A DNA stretch of 64,000 nucleotides from Dyadobacter sp. CY261 (lineage in GTDB: Bacteria > Bacteroidota > Bacteroidia > Cytophagales > Spirosomataceae): assembly GCF_021440085.1 (NCBI RefSeq), contig NZ_JAKCPW010000001.1, positions 930,001 to 994,000 of the forward strand. The letters run 5' to 3'. Made by a program: the position numbers and the translations under genes. A model generated the notes under the pieces. It was not told where the DNA came from, ran no database searches, and saw only the letters and a list, made by a program, of their open reading frames with translations. Of the stretch, positions 8,089 through 16,715 are shown piece after piece. How positions within the stretch are numbered: the stretch's first letter is position 1; the number at the start of each line of letters is the position of its first letter.

Positions 8089-8748
8089 TTGCATTTCAAT
8101 TCTGGCTTTATCTTCACTGTAGCAAATTTGTGCGCCTGCAATGTGTGCCAACGGGCAAATGAATTTTTCACGAAAACGAAACGGCTGGTGATTAATCTGG
8201 GGGAAAGGCTGGGACTGGAAAAGACGCGGTTGGACGAATTTTTGGAGATATCGCAACGAAGGCTTTGCCGTAGGGGCGACATCCTTTTTCAAAGAAACAG
8301 GGTTTGCAATCAGCTGGGGTACATTGCCGAGGGGGCACTACGAACGTATTGCGTGATGGAGTCCGGGGAAGAGATCAGTTTCCTCCTTCAGGTGAATGGT
8401 GATTTCTTCGGGGATTATGAGAGTTATCTTACGGGAGAGCGGTCGGGATTTATCGTCGAGGCGATGATGGACACGGAGGTACTGCTATTTGATAAGCGCG
8501 ATCTTGAACATCTGATCGATAGTGACGTTTTCTGGCTGCGTTTCAGCCGGACAATCCCCGACGTTTGTTTCCTGGAAGCGAAGCGCAGGATCGAGGACTT
8601 GCTTTTCTTCGGACCGGAGGAGCGTTACTTCAGATTGTTGAATAAAATGCCGGAGATTGTTCAGAAAATACCGCTGAAATACATTTCCAGCTACCTGGGC
8701 ATCACGCCCCAGTCGCTGAGCCGTATCCGTAAGCGGATCACTAATTAA
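8089..8748 (+). CDS. Crp/Fnr-family transcriptional regulator
   Basis: A 219-residue protein with an N-terminal cyclic-nucleotide-type beta barrel (about residues 50-140: RRGDILFQRN, LGYIAEGALRTYCVMESGEE, FFGDYESYLTGE) and a short C-terminal helix-turn-helix (KYISSYLGITPQSLSRIRKR). The phosphate-binding cassette of true cAMP receptors is not evident, as in most Bacteroidota paralogues, so the effector is unknown. The first 33 residues look atypical; GTG at 8188 is an alternative start. It is divergent from the doxX operon and precedes a flavin monooxygenase by 67 bases, so it may control either. Confidence in the family is high, in the target low. Confidence 0.85.
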   Translation: MHFNSGFIFTVANLCACNVCQRANEFFTKTKRLVINLGERLGLEKTRLDEFLEISQRRLCRRGDILFQRNRVCNQLGYIAEGALRTYCVMESGEEISFLLQVNGDFFGDYESYLTGERSGFIVEAMMDTEVLLFDKRDLEHLIDSDVFWLRFSRTIPDVCFLEAKRRIEDLLFFGPEERYFRLLNKMPEIVQKIPLKYISSYLGITPQSLSRIRKRITN

Positions 8749-8815
8749 CTTAAGTGAACGTTTTTTTGACCACCCGCAAGCGAATTTAGCGGCTACAAAC
8801 AACCAATAATAAAAC

Positions 8816-9940
8816 ATGGAAGTAGCTATTATCGGAGCGGGAATCGGTGGGCTGACCACAGCCCTGGCATTACAGAAAGCACACATCCCATTCCGCATTT
8901 ATGAAGGGGCCCCTGGGCTGGAACCCGTCGGCGCCGGTATTATTATCGCCCATAACGCCATGCAGGCGCTTAAAGCATGGGGAATTACTGACCAGATAGT
9001 GGGGCTCGGCAATCGCATCTCGGTCATGAACCTTACCCGCCCCGACCTAAGTAACCTATCGACCAACGACCTCCGCAAGTTTGAACAAAAATCGGGTTTG
9101 CATAACATTGCGATACATCGCGCGGACCTTCATAGGGTTTTGGTCGACGCCGTTGGTGCAGATCACATTGTTTTGAACAAACGACTGAAAACCGTTGGTG
9201 AAGCGGAAGATGGCTTCCAGCTATCGTTCGAGGACGGCACCATTAGCCAAACGAATTACCTGATAGGCGCGGACGGTCTGCGGTCCCGGGTGAGAAGTGC
9301 TTTATTTGAAAACGGCCAGCTGCGGGACGCCGGGCAAAACTGCTGGCGGGGCGTGGCCCATTACGAACTGCCCGACCGCTACCATCATGAGCTAAACGAG
9401 GCCTGGGGAAAAGGAAAACGGTTTGGCTTTGTCCCGCTGAACGACCGGCAAGTGTATTGGTATCTGCTGATTGATAATGACCTGGCTGAGGCAAAATCCG
9501 ATGTTCTTCCTTTTTTACGAGATTTTCACCCACTGGCGGCACAGCTCGTTGAAGCTACACCCACTTCGAAATGGATCATCTCCCCGATTTTCGATCTGAA
9601 ACCGATGGGGAAATGGAGTACAGGCCGTGCCTGCCTGATAGGCGATGCAGCCCACGCCACCACGCCGAACCTTGGACAGGGCGCATGCCAGGCAATCGAG
9701 GATGCCTATGTGCTGGGTGAGTTGCTGAAACGATGTTCGCTTGAAGATGCGATCCGCAAGTATCCATCTATCAGGATGGCAAAAGCCAACCACATTGTCG
9801 ACACAAGCTGGCGCATCGGCAAAGTGGCGCATGCACGGAACAGGTTTACGATTGGCCTGCGTAATCTGATCATGAAGGCGACGCCGGAATGGGTCAACCA
9901 TAAGCAGTTGGAAAAGATTTTTTCCATTGAAATAGTTTAG
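8816..9940 (+). CDS. FAD-dependent aromatic monooxygenase-like protein
   Basis: A 374-residue class A flavoprotein monooxygenase. GAGIGG (residues 7-12) is the Rossmann dinucleotide motif, GADGLRSRVR the DG motif that also contacts NAD(P)H, and GDAAHATTPNLGQGACQAIED (around Asp277) the GD motif closing the FAD site. Family enzymes hydroxylate aromatic or polyketide-like substrates using NAD(P)H and oxygen, and related members such as TetX inactivate antibiotics. It lies just after a Crp-family regulator on the same strand. The substrate cannot be predicted from sequence alone. Confidence 0.88.
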   Translation: MEVAIIGAGIGGLTTALALQKAHIPFRIYEGAPGLEPVGAGIIIAHNAMQALKAWGITDQIVGLGNRISVMNLTRPDLSNLSTNDLRKFEQKSGLHNIAIHRADLHRVLVDAVGADHIVLNKRLKTVGEAEDGFQLSFEDGTISQTNYLIGADGLRSRVRSALFENGQLRDAGQNCWRGVAHYELPDRYHHELNEAWGKGKRFGFVPLNDRQVYWYLLIDNDLAEAKSDVLPFLRDFHPLAAQLVEATPTSKWIISPIFDLKPMGKWSTGRACLIGDAAHATTPNLGQGACQAIEDAYVLGELLKRCSLEDAIRKYPSIRMAKANHIVDTSWRIGKVAHARNRFTIGLRNLIMKATPEWVNHKQLEKIFSIEIV

Positions 9941-9977
9941 CCTAAAGTGTCGTCTGGAACAGACCATACCAGGAAAG

Positions 9978-10931
9978 CTAAGGCTGCATACTGTCCCTTT
10001 TTTGCCAATGATATGCCGCCACGGAATTCTTCCAAAAGTACTTTTCGGCAACTGGGTGGCCTTTTTCCAGAAAGTACTGACGGACCAGGTTAAGTCCGGC
10101 TTCAACGGGGAGCCACTGGTCGCTATTAGGCCAGTCACTGCCGTAGAGTACCCGATCCGCTCCGAAGGTTCCGTAGAGCACGTCCAATCGTGGTCGATAG
10201 AAATCCAATGTCGTCGGGATTTGCCCGTCGACCCGGCGTAAAACCTCTGAGATCTTTACAAATACGCGCGGTCGTTGGCCGATCTCTTTCAGGTGGGTCT
10301 CACAGATTTTTTGGGTCGCCCGATCTTCCGGCACCTGCATTTGGGGCAGGTGGTCTATTACAACCGTTAAATCGGGTACAAGGTCTGTAAGCTTTACCAC
10401 CGCGGCCAGCAGTGCAGGGTTGGGGTTCGCCGTGTCCAGTACAAGCTTTGCCCGTGCGAGGGATTTCAGGTCGGACACAAACCCGGGGTTCTCCAATCGA
10501 GCGGCAATATCATGCCCCCAAAGGTTTCCATACCGGATTCCGCGAAAAAGCTTGCTCATTTGAAAGCGATCAAGCTGCTTTTCGAAGCCTGCTTTGCCCG
10601 GTTCAAGATTGCCGATCACCCCGACGATGATGTTATCCTGTGCGGCAGTGTCAAGTACCCACTGGTTATCTTCAAGCCATGAACTCGCTTCGACGACGAT
10701 CGCGCCCTTGATTCCCAGTGGTACAGCAATGCTTTTGTAACGTTCAGGAAGCGCAGGTTTGTAGAGAATTTTATCTGTTTTATCAGGCCATGGCACACCC
10801 TGTGAGCGGTTTGTATCAAAGAGGTGAATGTGCGTGTCGATGATCGGGATAGGAGAGGGCTGCCGTGCCGTTTGAAGCCCGGCGCCCAAGGAAGCTGTGG
10901 CGGATAAGGCAAGAAATTTTCTCCGGTTCAT
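9978..10931 (-). CDS. Amidohydrolase family 2 protein (COG3618-like lactonase), exported
   Basis: About 317 residues. The start at 10931 gives MNRRKFLALSATASLGAG, a twin-arginine-like or Sec signal; an ATG three codons earlier is possible. The TIM barrel opens with IIDTHIHLFDTNRSQGVPW, where HxH binds metal, and closes with YGSDWPNSDQW, the last metal-ligand aspartate. This pattern matches the 2-pyrone-4,6-dicarboxylate lactonase/fucono-lactonase group that hydrolyses sugar or aromatic lactones. It is convergent with the monooxygenase and may act on a related breakdown product, but nothing in the sequence proves the link. Confidence 0.8.
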   Translation of the reverse strand: MNRRKFLALSATASLGAGLQTARQPSPIPIIDTHIHLFDTNRSQGVPWPDKTDKILYKPALPERYKSIAVPLGIKGAIVVEASSWLEDNQWVLDTAAQDNIIVGVIGNLEPGKAGFEKQLDRFQMSKLFRGIRYGNLWGHDIAARLENPGFVSDLKSLARAKLVLDTANPNPALLAAVVKLTDLVPDLTVVIDHLPQMQVPEDRATQKICETHLKEIGQRPRVFVKISEVLRRVDGQIPTTLDFYRPRLDVLYGTFGADRVLYGSDWPNSDQWLPVEAGLNLVRQYFLEKGHPVAEKYFWKNSVAAYHWQKRDSMQP

Positions 10932-11130
10932 TGAGTGCAAATTGTATTTTAATGCGGTCTGTCAGTTCCACGCTTCAATAGGCGAGCATTGCATTATCAA
11001 ACTAAAACGAGTATTCAGTAACCTATACTCTGTCGGAGGCAAAACTTTTATTGGTGAGATAAATGCCTTCAGCCCAAATTGAAGGTTTGCACCGCTTAAT
11101 AAGTTATCAGGTTACAGCGGTGGTCGGCGG

Positions 11131-12246
11131 GTGAATCTTTGTAATTTGATAGGGAATCCATTCGCCTTCCTAACCATCCATACTATGCTGGGCCTGAGCT
11201 GTATATTGCTGCTCTTTGCTGGTCACGAGATACTGTCGGCCGGTGCTTTGCCAGATAGCGGATGCCGCATCAATGGCGAGCAGTACGAGCACCTTCCGGA
11301 TACTCTTTATGTGCGGCAGGCGGTCAATGAGCTGTTTCTTGAGCTACCCCAATACCCTCTGGCGGGCGTCTCTTACGCGTTCAGAATGGAACCGATCGAT
11401 ACCGAATGGATTCCCGCTATTTATCCCGCAATGCGTTATGAGACGCTCAAAAAGGGGCTCTATGAACTTCATTTTCGCGTGTTGGATGCAAATGGAAAGG
11501 TGTTTAAAACCAGTAGCTTCGTGATCAGGAAAGAGGCGGCATTTTGGAACGCCTGGTGGTTCATTCCGCTGCTTACCGTTTATGTGCTGGTGGTGGCGGG
11601 CGTCGGGATTTATATTTTCAGCCTGTACAATTTCCGTCAGAAACTCAAAGTGCAGTACCTGAGAAACCAGATCGCGTCCGATCTGCACGATGAAGTAGGT
11701 TCCAATCTCAATAGCATTGCGCTGTTTGTAGAACTGCTGCGTAAAAATGCTTCCCCCGATAATTTACCCATCCTGGACCGGATCATCAGTAATTCGAAGG
11801 AATCTGTAGAGCTGATGCAGGACACCGTCTGGGCCATCAACCCGCGAAACGATTCCCTCCAGAAGCTCATCGACAAAATGCACTCTTTCGCTGCCCAGGT
11901 GACGGCTGCCAGCGACATTGAGCTTGAATTTCAGGCGGCAGTTGACTTCGACGACCTTCATTTGAGCATGGAACAGCGCAAGAATATTTACCTGATATTT
12001 AAAGAAGCCGTCAACAATGTTGTCAAGCATGCCGGTGCGACGCAGGTAACGATCAGATTAAACCGCCTCAGCGATGCTTTCTTCTTAAAAATAGAAGATA
12101 ACGGAAAAGGTTTTGACACAGGTCTTGAATACGAGGGGAATGGGATTTCCAATCTTAAAAAACGGGCGGAAGAGTCGGGCCTTGACTTACTGTTGCATTC
12201 CCGGCCGGGTGAAGGCACCCGCGTGGAAGTTCTTTGCCATCCCTAA
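11131..12246 (+). CDS. Sensor histidine kinase, HisKA_3 (NarL/LytS-like) type
   Basis: A 371-residue membrane kinase. A signal segment is followed by a short periplasmic Y_Y_Y-type beta domain (residues 40-125, ending GLYELHFRVLDANGKV), a transmembrane helix (about 137-162), a dimerisation domain with the phosphorylated histidine in IASDLHDEVGSNLNSI (His186) and an ATPase domain with KEAVNNVVKHA, DNGKGF and GNGISNLKKRAE. The GTG start at 11131 could be replaced by ATG at 11185. It lacks the large propeller sensor usual for this family, so it looks like a cut-down form. The LuxR-type response regulator follows within 65 bases and is its likely partner. Confidence 0.9.
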   Translation: MNLCNLIGNPFAFLTIHTMLGLSCILLLFAGHEILSAGALPDSGCRINGEQYEHLPDTLYVRQAVNELFLELPQYPLAGVSYAFRMEPIDTEWIPAIYPAMRYETLKKGLYELHFRVLDANGKVFKTSSFVIRKEAAFWNAWWFIPLLTVYVLVVAGVGIYIFSLYNFRQKLKVQYLRNQIASDLHDEVGSNLNSIALFVELLRKNASPDNLPILDRIISNSKESVELMQDTVWAINPRNDSLQKLIDKMHSFAAQVTAASDIELEFQAAVDFDDLHLSMEQRKNIYLIFKEAVNNVVKHAGATQVTIRLNRLSDAFFLKIEDNGKGFDTGLEYEGNGISNLKKRAEESGLDLLLHSRPGEGTRVEVLCHP

Positions 12247-12310
12247 AATTAGGGATTTTTTATCCGCGGAAATTCCCGGAATTTCGATACACCATTTAAT
12301 GATATCGTCG

Positions 12311-12946
12311 ATGATCAAGGTATTGCTATTCGAAGACAATAAGAACTTGCGGGAGGGGTTGGCACTTTACCTGTCGGCTACCGACGATATCTGGCTGATA
12401 GACAGCTTCCCCGATGCCAGGGATGCCGTATACATGGCGAAAAAGCATAAGCCCGACGTGGTGTTGATGGACATCCAGATGCCGAAAAAGTCCGGAATTG
12501 AAGCCCTGATTGATATCCGGAACGCCATGCCGGGCGTGAAGGTGCTCATTCAGACCGTCTTTGAGGATGATGAGAAGATATTTCAGGCGATTTGTTCGGG
12601 TGCATCAGGCTATATCGTAAAGAGCCCCGATCCGGAAGTGTATGTGCAGGCCATTCGCGAAGTGTACGCGGGCGGTGCGCACATGTCGCCCGCTATCTCG
12701 CGCAGGGTACTTGCCATGTTCCAGAATCAGTTCGTAAAGTCTGAGCAGACTTTCGTGGGTCTTACCAATCGGGAACGGGAAATCCTGGGATGGATGGTGA
12801 AAGGCCAGAGCTACAAAATGATCGCAGCGAACTGTGGGATTTCGTTCAGCACCGTGGCGACGCATGTAAACCACATTTATGAAAAGCTTCATGTCAATTC
12901 TGCGCCGGAAGCCGTAGTAAAGGCATTGGAAATGAGATTAGTATAA
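12311..12946 (+). CDS. Response regulator, NarL/FixJ family (REC-LuxR)
   Basis: A 211-residue DNA-binding response regulator. The receiver domain (1-120) has the acidic pocket LLFEDN, the phosphoacceptor Asp54 in VVLMDIQMPKKSG and the conserved Lys in YIVKSPDPE. The output domain (about 145-210) is a LuxR helix-turn-helix, LTNREREILGWMVKGQSYKM to THVNHIYEKLHV. The upstream in-frame codons overlap the kinase gene, so I use ATG at 12311 (12299 is also possible). With the kinase it forms a two-component pair. Its targets may include the unusual peptidase genes that follow 28 bases later on the same strand, which is inference from position. Confidence 0.93.
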   Translation: MIKVLLFEDNKNLREGLALYLSATDDIWLIDSFPDARDAVYMAKKHKPDVVLMDIQMPKKSGIEALIDIRNAMPGVKVLIQTVFEDDEKIFQAICSGASGYIVKSPDPEVYVQAIREVYAGGAHMSPAISRRVLAMFQNQFVKSEQTFVGLTNREREILGWMVKGQSYKMIAANCGISFSTVATHVNHIYEKLHVNSAPEAVVKALEMRLV

Positions 12947-12974
12947 ATCCTCCATATCTAAGTCCATAAAACAG

Positions 12975-14198
12975 ATGAGTACTCCCCTCATTCCTCAGGT
13001 CCTTGGTAAGTCGTGCTGGGCGGCGTCCCTCGAAATGTTTACAGACCGCCAGTTGCAGCAATGCGACCTGCTCAGGGCCGATTATATCCGCGACCAGCCG
13101 GGCCAAACCCCACCATTATTCTGCGACAGCAACTGGCAAACCGAAGACGCAGGCCAGTTTATCGGAAATACCAAGACGCTCGACGACGTCGACGACTTGC
13201 TTAACGCGCCAGGTGCTAACCCTGTTGCCCCGCCCGCCACCAGCAGGCCCTCGTTCGCCCGGCTGCAGAGCAATATTGGAACTTCGGCCATCACGCTCTA
13301 TTCATGGGGGATTGGCGGGGACCAGCATTACATCGTATTAAAAGAGGCGCTTGAACAACAGCTTACAACTTCCGAGGTAATGCAATGGATCAAAGTTTTT
13401 GACCCCTTCCCCGTACTTCAGGGGCGTACCTATTATCTCGCCTACCCCGAGTTTTCACTCGCAGGCTGGTTTAAAGGGATTATTTATCACAGGTCAGTTC
13501 GGGCCCGAAGTGCTACGATTCAGCCAGCAGTTACAGACAGAGACCCGAAAAAGCTAGTCCGGAAATATATCAATGGGTTGCCCGGTACTATGGCAGGCGA
13601 TTTCCTGGCAGTAACACATGTAGCTCCCTCTCATCAAATTCTTGATTACGAGTTTAATGTGACAAATACCAATGTTTCCATACTGATCAATAACCGATTC
13701 CACTTCTTCAATAACATTCTGGCGCTTGACAGGAACATAAAAATGTACCTCGCAGGATCGGGTGGCGACTACTCGTCATTTTTCCTGAATTCCAAAAGCA
13801 ACAAGTACCATATTTCAGCCATTGAGAACGGCCTAAAATACCTTCCCGTACTTGGGAACGACCTGGGCAATGTGATAGACCTTGAGGCGATCGGCGCACG
13901 GACCGTTGCGCGATCGATCCGACAGGTAGAGGTAGATAGCCTGGAAAAACCCGACGACATCGAGAAAGGTTTTATTAAATATTTTGAGAAAAAACCAAGA
14001 ACCGCCCTGATCTGCCGGTTCTTCGATATTGGCCAGGAATACGTGTTTCTGCTGCGGGACGGCCGGGTACGGGTTTTCGACCCATTCAGATCGTTTGATT
14101 ATATTTTTTCAAAAGGGTCCAAAGAGACCACACATCTCCCTCTTGATGAGTTCCTGAAAGCATTGACCCAATTCTATCCAATCCTAAACAAAAATTAA
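12975..14198 (+). CDS. Papain-like (C39/C70-type) cysteine peptidase-like protein, leaderless
   Basis: A 407-residue protein without signal peptide or membrane helix. The N-terminal 160 residues look like a compact papain-fold peptidase: VLGKSCWAASLEMF with Cys14, GGDQHYIVLKEA with His118, and WIKVFDPFPVLQG with Asp143 would form a Cys-His-Asp triad, with the PFPVLQGRTYYLAYPEF strand typical of C39-like folds. The remaining 245 residues match nothing I recognise. A second pair of segments (RTALICRFFDIGQEYVFLLR, GRVRVFDPF) resembles a degenerate repeat of the same fold lacking a catalytic cysteine. It is followed after three bases by an unknown gene and appears to belong to the same operon. 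Function is unknown; a toxin-like or processing role is possible. Confidence 0.6.
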   Translation: MSTPLIPQVLGKSCWAASLEMFTDRQLQQCDLLRADYIRDQPGQTPPLFCDSNWQTEDAGQFIGNTKTLDDVDDLLNAPGANPVAPPATSRPSFARLQSNIGTSAITLYSWGIGGDQHYIVLKEALEQQLTTSEVMQWIKVFDPFPVLQGRTYYLAYPEFSLAGWFKGIIYHRSVRARSATIQPAVTDRDPKKLVRKYINGLPGTMAGDFLAVTHVAPSHQILDYEFNVTNTNVSILINNRFHFFNNILALDRNIKMYLAGSGGDYSSFFLNSKSNKYHISAIENGLKYLPVLGNDLGNVIDLEAIGARTVARSIRQVEVDSLEKPDDIEKGFIKYFEKKPRTALICRFFDIGQEYVFLLRDGRVRVFDPFRSFDYIFSKGSKETTHLPLDEFLKALTQFYPILNKN

Positions 14199-14201
14199 AA
14201 C

Positions 14202-14744
14202 ATGGCAAGACCAGATAATGCAATCGACAGATTAAAGCGCTTCAATAGCATGAAAAGCGTTCGAAATGCACGCAGGGTGAATTTGGGCCTCCGTTTTTCG
14301 GTTGATCAGCTACTTCAATTAGCTACCGCACTAACCGGCAAACGTGCACTACTGGTGGACGAACCGCCTGGCGCACGACCATCCCTGAAAGACGCAGAAT
14401 TAGTCCTGGCCACAAGAGGGAAGCCGCCCGGCAATGAATATCGGATGAGCGTATCAAAGGTGTCGGTCCAACAAGCGGGCGTCACGAACGAAAATACCGA
14501 CCCCAACAGCCGATTCAACGCGACACGTTTTCCCAAAGCTACCGGAGTGGTATTCATGGTAGGGAAGGAACCGGGCACGATGGCCCTGACCGTTGACGAT
14601 TTCCCGGTTGTGGGAGATGATGTCAGGGGGCCCTCCGGCGTTTTGCCAGACTGGGATTTTATTATCCATTTGGGCCGGCGTGCCTGGTCTTTCTCCGACG
14701 GCGGGGGCGGACCCGGTTCCAAAACGCCTCCTCCCGGCTCGTAA
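14202..14744 (+). CDS. Uncharacterised protein, 180 residues
   Basis: I do not recognise this protein. It is soluble, basic at the N terminus (MARPDNAIDRLKRFNSMKSV), with a mixed alpha/beta core and a flexible Gly/Pro-rich tail (DGGGGPGSKTPPPGS). There is no signal peptide. It starts three bases after the cysteine peptidase-like gene and ends 11 bases before the membrane protein gene, so the three are almost certainly co-transcribed. Roles as a partner, substrate or inhibitor of the peptidase are open. No frame damage is seen. Confidence 0.6.
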   Translation: MARPDNAIDRLKRFNSMKSVRNARRVNLGLRFSVDQLLQLATALTGKRALLVDEPPGARPSLKDAELVLATRGKPPGNEYRMSVSKVSVQQAGVTNENTDPNSRFNATRFPKATGVVFMVGKEPGTMALTVDDFPVVGDDVRGPSGVLPDWDFIIHLGRRAWSFSDGGGGPGSKTPPPGS

Positions 14745-14755
14745 CATACCCGACG

Positions 14756-15415
14756 ATGTCATCTGAACTCATTCTGTACCGGTTTTCGGGATGGCTGCTC
14801 ACAGCGGTCTGGCTATTCCTGTCGGTCCAGGCGCTGCGGAACCGACGCGCCTGGACCGGGAAATACCGCTACTTCCTGGGTTTCCTGCTTTCAATCTCAT
14901 TCATAGAGCTGGTCGCGGCCATTACGGCACCGCTCATGAGCAACAACCTTTTCCTGGATTACCCCTACATCACCGTCGAGTTTGTGATGCTGGGATTATT
15001 CCTGTCCAGGATCATCGATATCGGCTTTATTACCCGACTCGTCCAAATAGCTTCAGTGTTTTTTGTGGTTTTCCAAATCGCAAACACGTTCTGGCGTCAA
15101 GGGTTGGAAGGCTACAACAGCTATGGTGGTTATGTCAACAATGCATACCTGTTCATGCTCTCGGTATGGGCGCTGACGGTGCTCTACCGCCAGAATCTTG
15201 GGCGCAGCATACTCGCCGTAAGGGACTCCTGGTTTGTGCTGGGGATATTGAGCATTTATCTGCTCATTGCCGTAGTGGATTTCTTGTACTACATGGCATT
15301 GCCGTACCAGAATGACCATTTTTTGTATGTCGTATTGATTGCTGGTAACTTTTTGAAATCCAGTCTTCTGATGCTGTACTACAAGGGCATTCGCATGATG
15401 CCGAGAAGTTCATAA
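14756..15415 (+). CDS. Polytopic membrane protein, about seven helices, unknown function
   Basis: A 219-residue integral membrane protein with roughly seven hydrophobic helices and short loops, e.g. SGWLLTAVWLFLSVQAL, FLGFLLSISFIELVAAI, FVMLGLFLSRIIDIGF and VLGILSIYLLIAVVDFLYYM. The organisation resembles the stand-alone seven-helix sensory-like membrane modules common in Bacteroidota, but there is no attached kinase. It ends the three-gene unit with the cysteine peptidase-like protein and is followed by a terminator. It could anchor, sense for or provide immunity against the upstream proteins; none of this is shown by sequence. Confidence 0.65.
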   Translation: MSSELILYRFSGWLLTAVWLFLSVQALRNRRAWTGKYRYFLGFLLSISFIELVAAITAPLMSNNLFLDYPYITVEFVMLGLFLSRIIDIGFITRLVQIASVFFVVFQIANTFWRQGLEGYNSYGGYVNNAYLFMLSVWALTVLYRQNLGRSILAVRDSWFVLGILSIYLLIAVVDFLYYMALPYQNDHFLYVVLIAGNFLKSSLLMLYYKGIRMMPRSS

Positions 15416-15446
15416 CACCCCGCATTGGTTATACCGCAACTCTGCG

Positions 15447-15474
15447 AGCACGCCCCTTCAAGCGTGCTTTTTTT
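15447..15474 (+). terminator. Rho-independent terminator
   Basis: AGCACGC (15447-15453) pairs with GCGTGCT (15462-15468) and runs straight into a T tract. It closes the cysteine-peptidase operon. Confidence 0.85.
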
Positions 15475-15627
15475 ATTCCCAGCCCAGAATATCCATAAAA
15501 TTATCGATACCGCTTCATTCCGAAATGGGGGACATTTGAATCGTTATCGCAGCGGCCTTTCCTGCAATCGAAGCCGGTGGGCCAATCGTACAGAGTTGTG
15601 AGTTTCTACCTTTAATTAACAATTGAT

Positions 15628-16680
15628 ATGAAAAAAGACGAATCAAGTTCAGGAGGTTCAGGAGAAGGAATTTCCTGTTCCATCAAACTTTTACCTGAAG
15701 ACCAATGGGTGTCTGCCGCTGAAACCGCCGTTAGCCGGAACCCCCTGAATGCGCCTGCTATCAGCCAATATCGCCAGGCATCGCCAGGTGATGAGCTCAC
15801 TCAGGACCGCCTGGCCGTACTTACCACCAAATATTGGGGACTGGGCGGGGTAAATCTCAAAGTAGGGTTTACGGACAATCCGGAGCCTGCATTACGTGCA
15901 AAAATACTATCGCATATGAATGCGTGGGGACTCTTTGCCAATGTGCGGTTTACCGAATCGTCCAACAATCCTGAGGTCAGAATTAGCCGGGGCCCGGGTG
16001 GTTATTGGTCATATTTAGGTACCGATGTATTGCTTATACCCGCGGACAGGCCTACGATGAATTTGGAGGGCTTTTCCATGAGCACCCCTGATTCCGAATT
16101 TTTCAGGGTAGTACGCCATGAAACGGGGCATACGCTTGGTTTCCCTCATGAACACATGAGACAGGATATTATTGACCAGCTAGACCGTGAAAGAACCATA
16201 GCGTACTTCATGCGCACGCAGGGATGGTCGCGGCAGACCGTCATCGATCAGGTGTTGACGCCGCTGAACAATTCGGCCCTGAATGCAACTGCCGAAGCGG
16301 ACCCGAATTCTATTATGTGCTATTTTCTGCCCGCAAGTATCACCAGAACCGGGACTGCCATCCCGGGTGGCCCGGATATCAATGCCAACGATGGGAATTT
16401 TGCAGGGATCATTTATCCGAGACCGGGCACATCGAATTTCTTTCTCTGGCGCGGGCATGGGCGTGCATTGTTGAATATTCCCAATTCGAGGATTAGCGCG
16501 TATTCCACAGTATTCGCGTCCATCAGCGAATATGCTTCGGATCCAAGAACATCCCGATTCATCGGGTCTGCCCGAATGGGAGTTTATAACATTGCACCCT
16601 ATAACGGCGGCGTGTATGTGTGGGTCGAAGTGGATTGGTCGCAGCCACTAAATACTTGTATCGACCTTTTTATTTTCTAA
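15628..16680 (+). CDS. M12A (astacin-type) zinc metallopeptidase with extra C-terminal module
   Basis: A 350-residue metallopeptidase. The zinc motif HETGHTLGFPHE supplies His164, Glu165, His168 and His174, and SIMCY (Met230) is the Met-turn, so the catalytic site is intact. The N terminus, MKKDESSSGGSGEGISCSIK, is not a Sec signal, so the protein is either cytoplasmic or leaves by another route. After the peptidase core (to about residue 265) comes an 80-residue module (WRGHG, SISEY, SRFIGSAR, YNIAP, YVWVEVDW) that recurs alone in the next gene. Bacterial relatives of the core are known; the module is not one I recognise. It is 35 bases upstream of that next gene. Confidence 0.85.
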   Translation: MKKDESSSGGSGEGISCSIKLLPEDQWVSAAETAVSRNPLNAPAISQYRQASPGDELTQDRLAVLTTKYWGLGGVNLKVGFTDNPEPALRAKILSHMNAWGLFANVRFTESSNNPEVRISRGPGGYWSYLGTDVLLIPADRPTMNLEGFSMSTPDSEFFRVVRHETGHTLGFPHEHMRQDIIDQLDRERTIAYFMRTQGWSRQTVIDQVLTPLNNSALNATAEADPNSIMCYFLPASITRTGTAIPGGPDINANDGNFAGIIYPRPGTSNFFLWRGHGRALLNIPNSRISAYSTVFASISEYASDPRTSRFIGSARMGVYNIAPYNGGVYVWVEVDWSQPLNTCIDLFIF

Positions 16681-16715
16681 GATCTTTTTGAACTCAATCT
16701 AAAACAATATTCGAA

